Positions 36,901-47,505 of a DNA stretch of 64,000 bases are shown piece by piece (the stretch's first letter is position 1; each line of letters opens with the position of its first letter). Origin of the DNA: Anseranas semipalmata (lineage: Eukaryota > Chordata > Aves > Anseriformes > Anseranatidae); the NCBI GenBank assembly GCA_013399115.1, contig VXAA01004065.1:135519-199518 (forward strand), given 5' to 3'. A program made the translations under genes and the position numbers. The notes beneath the pieces were generated by a model. That model saw nothing but the letters and a program-made list of their open reading frames with translations. It did no database searches and was not told the DNA's origin.

Positions 36901-39324
36901 CTGAGAACCCGAGTTTTTCACAAACCTCAATGGATTCTGGTTTGCATCCCCAACATAAACTCGATTACAGTAACACCTGTGGAGATTATGACAGAGTGCA
37001 CGTGCTGTCTCCGATCACAAAGACAACTGTGTTAGAGCTGACAGTATAACCTGGCAGTCTGGTGCAGTGCTGGTATGTAGGTATCAAGTGGAACATGAAC
37101 TGGGCAATAAACTTTATTAAGAGATTTAAATTGTTCCAGTCTCATCCAGGTAAAACCGCAGAAATTTATGGTGATAATTCTGTTCTTAAAAAAGAATGCT
37201 GAAACATTCTTTGCTTTCAAATGCTGAAACATCTTCAGCAACTAAGACTTCAGACTCTTCCCCAAGGCCATGTAACTCTTTGTTACTTTACACTTGACTT
37301 AAATTACTCCAGTTAATATATCTTTGTCCTCTAACCTTTGCCAGAAAGGTCAAAATCATTTGCTAGCGAATGATAAACTTGTTTCCTACCCAAGGACTCT
37401 CAGGAGCATAATGATTTCTTCTACTTATGAATATATTTCTGACCAGCATGGGCAAACCTTGTAAAAGATTTTACTTTCTACCACCTGCTGTGCCCCATGT
37501 CCTAATCCACTTCTACAGGGACTGCTCATGAGCTGAAGAGAGTAACTTCTGCCACTATTTAAAAATAAACAGGTAAATAAATTCAGTACAGTTAGATACA
37601 TTTCCATCTCCCTTCCCCTTAGATGTTCTGTGGGCCCTGTCACATTACACCATGTGAAAGGCCAAGATAAGCAGGTTTCAGTCCTGCACCAGTGGCAGGT
37701 TTTCCATGCCTAAAACCCACGGTTTTCAAGTCTATTATCCTGCAGTTCTGGGTTAGAAACCTCTTTTCCTTTGGAGAGAGGACTCCCTGCCTGCCACATC
37801 AGCCGGGCTTTCACTCTCCGCCATGGGAAGTCTAATCAGCACCAAAACCAACATCATTTTCAGCTCATTTGTGAGTGTACAAAATACAGTGTGTATGTGA
37901 GTTGGACTTGCAATCACAAAAGTATCTGGCTTCCTTTCTGAAAAATTAGGAAGGAGCAATCACGAGGCAGAGTAGTGCTGCTGGGGCGCTTTGAGCAGCA
38001 CTGGTGTGAGCAGCAGGTAGAGGCCGTGAGAGGTGGGGACGTTTCCCTGGCGCAGCGCTGTGGACGTGCAGAACACGCTGGAAGTCGTGTCCGGTTGAAG
38101 TTGTGCTCCTTCCAGTCCCTTCTCGTCTACCAACAGAGCCCCTCCGTGAGTTCGCAGGTTGGGTTCAGGATCTCACATGCACGGCTCATCTCTGGGTGGT
38201 AGGCTTGCGGTTTCCCGGGACAGGTTTTCGGTGTAAGGAGGAGATCCAGCCCTTGCTGACAGCCTGGACTTTGGAATGGCTGGTTTCTCTTAGGAATCCC
38301 TCTGGATCTGTGAAAATCTTGCTCTGCCCTCGGGTGAGAAGTGTGTGATTCTAGCTGTGAACTCGTTGCTAAGTGCACAATTGTAAGTTGCTTTTTGCTG
38401 TGCAGGACACATTTATTGCATTTTGTTTGTTTTTCAGCTTTTGTTGCAGCAACTTTCTGAAGTCAGGCACATTCTCCACACAAAGCAAGGAAGAGAACAT
38501 ATTTAATTTGTTTTCCTTTAGAAGTTACGCCCCTTTGGCATGGCTTTCTTTTACAACTGCAGTGATAACTAATTCATCTCCGGTGCAAATCAATAAGAGA
38601 ATCTTGTTTCATGTCCGTTTCCTTTCATTTTGTTTTTCTTTGCTGCTCCATTTTCTCCTGGCGGTCTAATCCCTCCGTGGGGCCGGAGGCTCGGCCCTGC
38701 CAAGTGCTGCCTTCGGCTCACCGAGTCGCTCACCCTTTGAGGACCTCTGTCCTGTTTGAGAAAGGTTGGAGCAGTCGGCTGTTGTTCGTATGTACTTAGG
38801 CTTAGCTGAACGTAGCTGTGTGTGAAGAGTTACGTGAATAACTTTGTCTTTTCATTTCCTAAATTGCACGTTCCTCGCTGACTTGGCATGTGGCGATTAG
38901 CCTCCGATAGCCGTGTTGTGTAACCAGCGCTGTTTCCTCCATGGGATCTCTGCTCCCTTGCTGCATGTGTTGGGGGGATCGGGGAACAAGTCCTGGCTGG
39001 GCGCTGAGTGGATGTTGTCTCTGCCAGATCACTGCCTCCGCTTTCAGAGCCTGGGGCTTTTGCAGTGAAAGGGAAACATTTAGGAAGAGATTCTGGATTC
39101 GTGGTTAGTGATCACCCCAGTGTGGTAGAATCCTGCTTTCAGTAGTCTTGCCTAGTTTTAATAGCATTTCACTGTTTTCTTTTTCCTCTCTCCTTTTACT
39201 AAGTATGTAGTTTTCATCAAAAACTTGAGAACTTTCTATCTGGATATGCTGCCAACAGCAGAAGCAGAGCACCTCTGAGATGTCAGTGAGGAGTGTCTCT
39301 GCCTTCGTGCCTGCAGTGGCACAA
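33952..39324. other. Non-coding unique sequence, no gene recognised
   Basis: Unique DNA with no recognisable exon and no dispersed repeat. A weaker, minus-oriented CTCF-like string (CTGCCCTCGGGTGA) occurs at 38324-38337. 38640-38760 is locally GC-rich. Confidence 0.55.
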
Positions 39325-39410
39325 CAGAGGGGAAGTATTATCTGCCTTATTACCCAAAATACACAGCCTGGCCATAAAGGAGAGTAGTGACACGAAGTAC
39401 AGAACTACGT
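39325..39410 (+). repeat. Possible MIR-type SINE remnant
   Basis: The string AGAGGGGAAGTATTATCTGC corresponds to the MIR block GTGAGGTAGGGAAGTATTAT. After a T/A-rich spacer, a segment reading ACACAGCCTGGCCATAAAGG and then AGAGTAGTGACACG aligns in order with GATGGGGAAACTGAGGCACAGAGAGGTTAAGTGACTTG. It is shorter and more diverged than the copy at 3171-3345. Confidence 0.4.
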
Positions 39411-42400
39411 TTCCTGTAAAGCACTAGGATGACATAGTGAGCTAGAAAAGTTTGGAAACAATATTTCAAGTAGATTCTCCAAGATGTTCTGCTTTTGCTT
39501 AAAATTTTCTTGGAAGTTTAAAATATTCTTGTCAGTCTTGTCCTAATGGAATCCAGTTGTGGCACCAGCTGTAAACTGGATCTCCTTTGCATTTCCTTGT
39601 GTTAATTTTCTCCCGTGCATCATTCAAACTATTGTTTGAGCTGCTAAGTAGAACTGCTGCTTCTCCCTTTTTGTGGAGAGCACACTACTGATGGGCAGTT
39701 TATTCTCATTCCTCCAAAAGGCTGGGTTCTCCTTCCAGGTTAAATTAACAGCTGTTTTAATGAAGTAACTGAGCTGTAATTAAAGCTGCCACTTATTAGC
39801 CCCACGTCATTTCAATTGCTGCTGACACGAAGCAGAGGTATACGTTTTATCACTGTGAGCTTCCAGCTGGTGAAACTGTGCAATTCAGAGAACACCTCTA
39901 CATGTCGATCACATCAGCACTGAGCGTTAATTGTTTATTCTCTGTACGCAAAGACTTAGTCAAGTTTCCAGAGACAAAACTTTCACACCTGAAATACATC
40001 TTACAATGCTGCAAGGCTTCTGATGGACACAGTGCAGGCCACACTGTAAGTATCTCATGAGGCTTCTATCCGGGGTTTGGTGTGGGCTGTGCTAAATATA
40101 GAGGAGGGCCACCTCTGCAGTAAGACACGGGCGTTCTTTAGCAGTTTGTTTGCAGTGAAAGAGAAAAAAAATAAAGCAAGGAAAACTAGTGGTACTCCAG
40201 CAGAGCAGAGGGTGTAGAGTTGGTGTGTTACTACGTGCAATTCAAACGTTCAGTATGTGCAGTTTTCTCTAGGAAAGACTGCTGATGGATGCACTCTGGT
40301 TGCTATTTTTAACTCGTGGATGTATGTCAAATTGTTAAGAAAACAATAAGAAAGCCACGCTGAACTAAAGAGCGTAACCAAGAGGGGATAAACAACTTCA
40401 AATGTTGGAAGTTACCTGATGCTGTGACTAGCACAGCAAATCTAAAGGAATTAAACATAGGCTGCTTCTAGTAAGAGCTGCTTCAGCTGACCCAGCCTGT
40501 GGGTAATTTGTGGGGACCTTTTGGGGAGATGAGTTATTAGAAACCTCCTTGGCTTACTCTATGGACACCTGGGCAAAAATACTCTGCTTTGAGTGCCATG
40601 GTTCGTCTGTACCAGTTTCAAATTTTCAAAGAAAGACTTTAGTTAGCTTCAGCAGAGCAGCTTCCTCTGAGCTTGGGAATGATTTGCAGCCAGGCTCTTG
40701 GAACAGCAGCGCGGATGGTTGGTGCCGGTGCTGTAGGCGATGGACATGGCACGCGAACCTCAGCATTGCTCTTCCAGGCCCTCTCCCCTACCACTGCTAA
40801 CGTGAGGCTGAATGCCAAAGTGCGGAGCAGCTGAAATCAGCATTCCTCAGCAGCAAGAACCTGGCGAAGCCTTTTAATTAGCCTCTGGGCTTTGAGCATT
40901 GGCAATGCACTTTTTATTCTGTGTTACACTTTCGAGCTCTCCAACGCAATTGTGAGTCTTAGTAATAGTTTGAAAACACCCTCCTGGTGAGTCTTACATA
41001 AACACAGGGCTTCTAGAAAAAATCCAGGTGTGAAACTTGAGATAAAGTACTGGCAATGGGCACTGCTGTTCTCCATGAGAATACTTAGCATCCAGTGCAG
41101 AGGTCTAGTGTTGTCACTGTTCCCTGTTTGGGACCAATTATTGTTGGGCAGGGAAGAAAGAATATGCAAGAATTCTGTGTAATAACCATTTTTAGGATGC
41201 TTTTATAGTGATCTTTTGTAGCTAGCAGCCTGCTAAACTGTTTACCTCCTGGAGACCATTTAAGACGAAAGGCCAAAGGCAGTTTTAGCTGTAGCTTTTC
41301 ACAAACTATTCTCAAGAAGATCTTCCTCCTCTTCTCTTTGTAACCCCATTTGTCAGCTATTTCTCATCCATTTTATGGACGTAATCCTAATAATTATTGG
41401 AGCAGGTGAGATCAAATTCAGCCTTAACATCTCTGCTGTGATTTGGAAACTGTTTACCTGTCAGGGAGTCGTCATTCTCCAAGCTCAGCTTGAAAAGCTC
41501 TTGTAAGGATAACGCTGTCTCATAAAGCTAAAATCCATGCAGTCAGTTAGTAGGAGTTTTTGGTTAGTAATTCACTATTTTAATTGACATTCTGTCTGGG
41601 TTTTGGGGGAGGGAGGGGGCTGCTCCAAGGAAATCAGTCTATGCTTTTAATAGCTTAGCACTAAGAAAACCTTGAAATATTAAAAAGATGTTTTAATATA
41701 GCCTGTAGCATTACTTGAGGCATCAGGGCTTTTGAAAAAGTTTGGTGTTTGGTTTTGTGGTCAGAAACTCAGAAGTACTCAGTTTGTATACATGGAGCTC
41801 TTTCAAAATCTGTTCACAATTATGAGTACCAGCTCTTTTGCAATTTGACCTGAAGTCCTTTGTTTTAGAGTTAAAATGTAATTGTACTCGGGCTGAGAGG
41901 GCCAGGATAGAAATCTCTTTTGCTGTCGAGCACATCCTGTGCCGGACTTGGTTGCCAGCAGCAGCGACAGGAACTCTTGTTCACCCTGTCTCTCTGTACA
42001 GGAAGCACATCCTTGTGAATGGAACTAGAAAACCTGGGATTAGAAAAATGCCAAATGCTGTGTAATTCAGGCTATTTTGGATTGAAGTAAAGATCAGGTC
42101 CAGACTGCGAGGCCTCTCGGGGCTCTGCTTGTCCTGCCTGGAAAGGAGCGCGTCTCCTGGCCGCCTGGCTGCAGTGCTCATCCCGCTTGGTTTTGCGTAA
42201 GTAAAAGCCAGTAACAGCAGGTTACTGCTGTTGGATTTGACTTTCTGCTGTTCCCCTGCCTGGTGCCGTTTCTTCTCTCTTGACAGCCTGTAGCTACAGA
42301 CACCAAGAGTGCCGCGAGCGTACCCCGTTGTTTGGGAACTGCAGGCTTGGGGTTATGCAATGCTGGTACACATGCTCGTGTATGCAAAATTCATGCAATG

Positions 42401-43697
42401 CTGCGTAGCTCTGTTTTTCTTGCCAAATCCAAAAGGCATGTACCACAGAAATTGGCCTGGTTTGTTTTAGTTCAGACCAAGTACTTTCTAAGCGCTATGT
42501 GATTCCAGAACGTTTAAAAAAACAAACAAAAAAAACCTATCAAAACAACAACAAAAACAACCAGAAGTCTCAGACACTTGTCCAAAGTTTCCAAGAAGCA
42601 GCATAACATTCTGCCAGCAGTGTCATGTCGAGATGTTGAAAAGCACTGTTGTGGGGACAAGTCATTCTTTAATGAAGATGTTTTGTAACTTGACTCTCAG
42701 TAAGGTGCTCACAGTTACCATAACCATTTTTTTTTTGAGAATACATGCTATTTGTTCATCGTAATGCTGTCCAACATAACTGTGTTGTCTTACCATGTTT
42801 CATTATTTAGAAAAGGATGTGTAGGAGTTATCACTTGGATATGATAAGTATGCGTTAAGGAGCAGAGAGCAATCAGAACTTACCTATAGCACATATTACA
42901 AGATGATGAGAAGTTCAATTTACTTATTCTCTCGAGAAAGATTTCTAAATGTTATAGAAAGTTTAGAAAATGGAGTATAAAGGAATTAACAATCCTAAAC
43001 TGACTTGGTATTTATCCCCGGAAAATGAGGCTCTTTATGTCAAGATGGGTACTAGGAATGGAAGCACCCACTCCTTCTTTAAAATCCTTTTTTAAAGAGA
43101 GGCTCTGATCTTGGTGCTTTCCCAGTGCTGCGTGACTGAACTCAGCAGCCAAGCTGAATCTGGTCTTCAGATGCACATACCCTTTATCTTGTATAAAGAG
43201 TCAGGCTAGCTTTAACCATCAAGAGAGTGATTGGGCTGGGATAACCAGAGTGTATCAAGAAAGACCATCTCAAAAGCTTTTAGACATAAAGCTCAAGGAA
43301 GTGATATCAGATGCTAACAGAAAATCCATCATCCAAAAGTCTGGGTGTATGCTTTAGCATATCAGACCTACTTTACAGTACAAAGAACACAGTCAACACT
43401 GGCAATCAAAATGTTGGTGCTTTATATATTCCCTGTTTTCTTCAAAGAACTAAAACATCAAATCAAACAAATACACTATGTTTGGTTTATGAATGCTGAT
43501 TTTGCTTTAAGATGCAATTGCATTCAGGTGACTTGCAATGCCTCCTGGCTCACCTGCTTGAAACCCAGCAAAAATATATGCCTAAAGCTTGATGGCTTGT
43601 TTAGCTCAGGAAAAGCGTATCCTTCCAGCTAGGGCTGCTAGGGAATTTTAGGGACACTGGGGGTGCACGTGGGCACTTACCTTACTGGGACTGGGAC
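39411..43697. other. Non-coding unique sequence, no gene recognised
   Basis: 39720-39870 is AT-rich with TTAAATTAAC, GTAATTAAAG and TTTCAATTGC strings and may be a conserved non-coding element. A canonical G-quadruplex motif lies at 41598-41619. An A/C-rich low-complexity stretch lies at 42517-42562. Nothing looks coding. Confidence 0.55.
41598..41619 (+). other. Putative G-quadruplex motif
   Basis: Four G runs (3, 5, 3 and 5 Gs) are separated by loops of TTTT, A and A within 22 bp. This fits the G3+N1-7 four-run rule. Two single-base loops favour a stable parallel fold. It stands isolated in AT-rich DNA, not in a promoter-like CpG region. Confidence 0.6.
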
Positions 43698-43782
43698 TGC
43701 AAGGGGTCACTGAAGACTTTGCCTTCACACACACACACACACATATATATNTGCAAGGGGTCACTGAAGACTTTGCCTTCAC

Positions 43783-43784
<2 letters not shown>
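43698..43784. repeat. Duplicated 32-bp segment around a single N
   Basis: The 32 bases at 43698-43729 (TGCAAGGGGTCACTGAAGAC then TTTGCCTTCACA) recur identically at 43752-43783. The second copy starts directly after the lone N at 43751. Between them lie an AC run and an AT run. Identical copies at a scaffold N and a microsatellite are the usual mark of two contig ends that overlap but were not merged. True tandem duplication is the alternative. Confidence 0.85.
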
Positions 43785-43819
<35 letters not shown>

Positions 43820-43865
43820 TGAAGACATACAAAACAGATATACATTATATATATATAAATATATA
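43726..43865. repeat. Compound AC/AT microsatellite
   Basis: About nine AC units at 43726-43743 run into ATAT before the N. After the second copy of the flanking sequence there is a long (AT)n array, interrupted once by GT, to 43820. A second AT-rich stretch follows at 43845-43865. Coding-like frames across it are artefacts of tyrosine/isoleucine repeats. Confidence 0.85.
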
Positions 43866-44115
43866 CAATGTTTGCAAGCAACGTACGTATAAAAGACAGC
43901 ATGATGTCATTCTCCAAGGGGAAGCGATTACCTTAAACTATGAAGAAATATTGTAGATTATTTTTAAGCTAAAGAAAACAAGTTTTCCTGAGGAGTTTCA
44001 GCATGCCAAACCCATAGCAAGTGTACATTTAATGCTAAGGAAGGTGTATATTGAAGAGACTGAGGGACTGAATGTCAGCATGAAATGGAAAACAGCGGCT
44101 GACAGTGAGTGAGGG

Positions 44116-44128
44116 NNNNNNNNNNNNN
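44116..44128. other. Assembly gap of 13 N
   Basis: Thirteen Ns are flanked by GAGGG on both sides (GTGAGTGAGGG before, GAGGGAGATT after). The shared pentamer suggests an under-resolved short repeat, or contig ends that nearly overlap. No feature can be called across it. Confidence 0.95.
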
Positions 44129-45522
44129 GAGGGAGATTGGGCTGTCACATCAAGGGGGAAATCAATGCATGGAAGCAAAAATGAAGTAACACTTTATCAG
44201 CTAGTTGGGTACCTTATAATGATGTTCAGCCTTTGGACACAATGCCTTAGGCAGACTGCTGATGTGTGAGGAGCCCCAGCGTACATCTGCCAAGTCGTAC
44301 ATATTTTTAGGTGTTCACACAGATTTCAGTGGGTGCAGAGAGAAAGAAGAGGTGAAGAAAAAAAAAAGATTACAGTAAAAACTGCTAGTGCTGTGACACT
44401 GTCATCTCTGGGAAGCAATGCCCATTAGAGAGGAACGGGACCTGAGAGATACGGGGGGCTGCTTGACAGGACAACTGCAGTGGCATCTGTACTCAGGCGC
44501 TGCTCTTTTATATCAAAAAAATGCTGGCAAACAATGAGTGATTTAAAACAAAATTTGAATTTTAGAGATTTTCTTCCTCTTTTTAGTTTGCTTCCCAGGG
44601 ACCCAATTATCTGGAGCATGAAAACAGATGCTTATATATTCACCATGATCAGTCAGAGTTTTACAGGTGCTAAGCCCACTTCTCTTGGCATGACTTCTGC
44701 CCGCTGGAAAGGAGAGCGGTTTATGACCTCTCCAAAGAAGAGCTGTGCCAGCATTTTGCTCTATTTTTTTTTCTTTTAACTGTCACACACACCTGCATGA
44801 AAGTTGGCTCATGACTTGTTAGCAGAACACAGAAGTGGTTCCTCTCTGTGCCCCAACACCGCTTCAGTCCAGTTATGCTTGTTAATTATACAGGAGTGGA
44901 GAAGAGGCTGCTGGAAGGGCAGGGCCAGCCGGAGCAGCACTGTTACTTACAAGCAGTTGAGCGTTGTAAGAGAAGTCCACGTCTTAGGTTGGGTCCTAAC
45001 ATAGCTATGGGTCAGCTGTCAGATGGAGTTCTGTATTTAGGTTTGAGCCAATTTCCACAATTTCTTAAGAATTCACTAACATCTCGTCCTTTCTCTTGAT
45101 CTTGCAGACTTTGGAGGGAGCTGTAAGCTCTGCACCTCGGTGGCGTTGCTGTTTGCTGCTGTGGTAACTCCCTGAACTTCCAGGTTGGGCACTAGCCTAT
45201 ATCCCAGATTTCTTCCATCTGTTCAAGTAACACAGTTTCACTATTGGACAGAATCATGGCAAAATTTGTAATTCTTTCAAGCAAACTGGGCCTATGGAAA
45301 GTCCTAATCTAAAATACCTTCCTCTGTGTTCCATGTGGGTTCTACACTGGAAGTAAGGCACCATGTGGGCTTGCTTGCCCTCATCCTCACAAATATCTAA
45401 GTTTCTCCTGAACTTTGAAAACTGCCGTTGTGTCTAAAAGCCTCATTTCTAATGTGTGTTCAGATTTTCTAGGCTAACAAGTTACTTTGGTCAGTGATTG
45501 AGATGCTACTTAAATGTAGATG
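44129..45522. other. Non-coding unique sequence, no gene recognised
   Basis: A strong polypyrimidine tract and AG acceptor ends at 45107 (CTCTTGATCTTGCAG), followed by about 19 open codons and a stop. This is not enough for an exon call. No repeat is recognised before the CR1 fragment. Confidence 0.55.
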
Positions 45523-45630
45523 GAATCACAGAATCACAGAATGTTAGGGATTGGAAGGGACCTTGGAAGATCATCTAGTCCAATCCCCCTGCCGGAGCAG
45601 GAACACCTAGATCAGGTCACACAGGAAGTT
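45523..45630 (-). mobile_element. CR1 LINE 3'-end fragment
   Basis: Read on the minus strand this ends in two copies of ATTCTGTG, the diagnostic CR1 terminal octamer repeat. It is preceded by the CR1 3' untranslated sequence; on the plus strand that reads GATTGGAAGGGACCTTGGAA, GATCATCTAGTCCAATCCCC and CTGCCGGAGCAGGAACACCT. Only about 108 bp remain, the usual severe 5' truncation of bird CR1 copies. CR1 is a non-LTR retrotransposon with reverse-transcriptase-driven insertion and normally no target-site duplication; none is evident. It has no coding capacity. Confidence 0.95.
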
Positions 45631-47371
45631 CTGATGAAAAGATTTAAGCAATAACATTATCCACCTGAGATCACTTTGGTTTTGCTGGTTCTTTCTGCTT
45701 GAAAAAGGTATCACTACAGATAGGAAGGTAAGTGCAAACCCACTACTTAGGCTGATGTTTTCATGCTGTTCTCTTTGGATGTTAGAAATAAATGCATTTG
45801 AGCATTAGGCTGTATAAAATGGAGCTATAGTTTGTCATTTGAGTCCATATTTCACTTCCAATTAGTTTCCTAGGTGTGCTTGTTTTGATTGACCTCTTAC
45901 TTGCATTAAAAGCTCATGGAGTAATTTGTGTTTCTAAGGACCTTTGCTCACATGACTTTGGCTGTGATCTTGCCAGGGCTAATGTGCTAACCAGGAGCAG
46001 TGCCTCGATCAGGAGCTTCCAAGTGAAACAGAGGAACTGCTGATGAAACAATGATGTTGCTCAGCAGATAACACTCATTTGCTTCAGTGCTGACTGAAGT
46101 GGAAGTTGTGTTTAATATTAGAGATTACCATCCTGATGACAGATAAAATAAGGGAGGAATAAGAAGCATTGTTTCTTCTAATCTTTCCTTTTCAAGTATC
46201 TCCATGCATAAAAATGATAATTTTGGAAAAATGCATGTCTGAAAGCCAGAATGTACTAACGTAGTGCTTTTGAAACCAAAGGATTTTGTTTGCTTTTACA
46301 AATGTTGATGAAATGTCTCCAACACAAAAGAGAATGCGGTGGTTTTAAAAAAAAGTCTGGGGTTGCACTGTAAAAACTGACACAGGACAAGTGGAAAAGG
46401 ATTATTATTCAAACAGTTTATTTCCAGAACTACTAGACAATTAGATTATTAACTATTAGATTATAAACTCTCACCTGGGTGCCTACTCTGTCTAGTATGT
46501 GCTAGTGCAGCACAACACAGTGTGGCACCCCAGGCCTGGCTGGCTGCGGCAGCCAGAGCAGAGGCTGCTGAGCAGTGTGTGGTGCTGGTCCTGTGCAGAG
46601 CCCTGGGCATTTGGACTCAAGAGTCAAGGAATAAATAAAACTGCATTTAACTGTTAGAGGTGATGAGAGGCGAGCGCTGTGGCCTGTTGCCTCCAGAGGT
46701 TGGTGCCCAGGGAGGAAGGGGGAGGGCTGCAGGGTTAGGTGTAAAAGTGCCCCATTTCTGGAGTTTTCCATTGGGCATCTCTCCCACATGCAGAAGTGTC
46801 CTTACAGTGTTTGTTCTTCTGGTGGCTTTTGTGCTCCTTCTTCAGAGCCCTGGCAGAGGGCTGTGATCAGCAGGGCTGGGGCCGCAGCCATTGCCCTGAC
46901 TGCTGCGTCGGGGGGGACGCTCCTCACCGCCTAAACCCTGCTGCAGACTAGTCAGAGACCTGACTGGCTCAGGAAAATCTGTTTAACTTCACCATCCCCT
47001 AAATCACAGTTCTGTGATTAAACATTTTCACAATTTGTCCATCTTAAGCAGCAGACCAACAAAAGTTCCGGCAGATTGAACTTGACTTGGTAAGAGAGGG
47101 CACTTTTTCTTCTGGAGACTTACCAAGCTTTTAATACTTCCCCAGGTTTCTTCTTTCTCCCCTCTGTTTTGTTAGCACCTGCCTATACCCAGTTTTTGTA
47201 AAGAGAACACTGTGTAGGCAGCCGTAGAAGAGTCGTGCTAACAGGCCCCCTGCAGCTGAACCAGCCAGGCACCGTTTCTTCCCAGTTTTGCTGGCCTCTC
47301 TGAAGGGGAAGGGAGCATAAGCCTCTCCTTGGTAGGTTTCCATCACCCGATCTTCAGCACTTTAATGTACT
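45631..47371. other. Non-coding unique sequence between two CR1 fragments
   Basis: 45660-46350 is AT-rich with no coding signal. 46500-46940 is GC-richer with chance frames on both strands. The two flanking CR1 tails lie in opposite orientation. Confidence 0.6.
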
Positions 47372-47505
47372 GGCAATGCCCAAGGCCAGGCTGAATGGGG
47401 ATTTGGGCAGCCTGGGCTGGTGGGAGGTGTCCCTGCCCATGGCAGGGGGTTGGTGGTCTTCAAGGTCCCTCCCAACCCAAACCATCCAACAATGCTATCA
47501 TTTCT
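47372..47505 (+). mobile_element. CR1 LINE 3'-end fragment
   Basis: The sequence follows the CR1 3' region: CAAGGCCAGGCTGAATGGGG, then TTGGGCAGCCTGGGCTGGTG, GGAGGTGTCCCTGCCCATGG, CAGGGGGTTGGTGGTCTTCA and AGGTCCCTCCCAACCCAAAC. The terminal octamers have decayed (CCATCCAACAATGCTATCAT instead of ATTCTATG repeats). It is about 134 bp, 5' truncated and non-coding. It is more diverged from the standard CR1 end than the fragment at 45523-45630 and belongs to a different subtype. Confidence 0.93.

Noticed and set aside
43648..43917. Minus-strand open frame of about 89 codons
   Set aside because: It is made of AC/AT dinucleotide repeats and crosses the N at 43751; it is a composition artefact.
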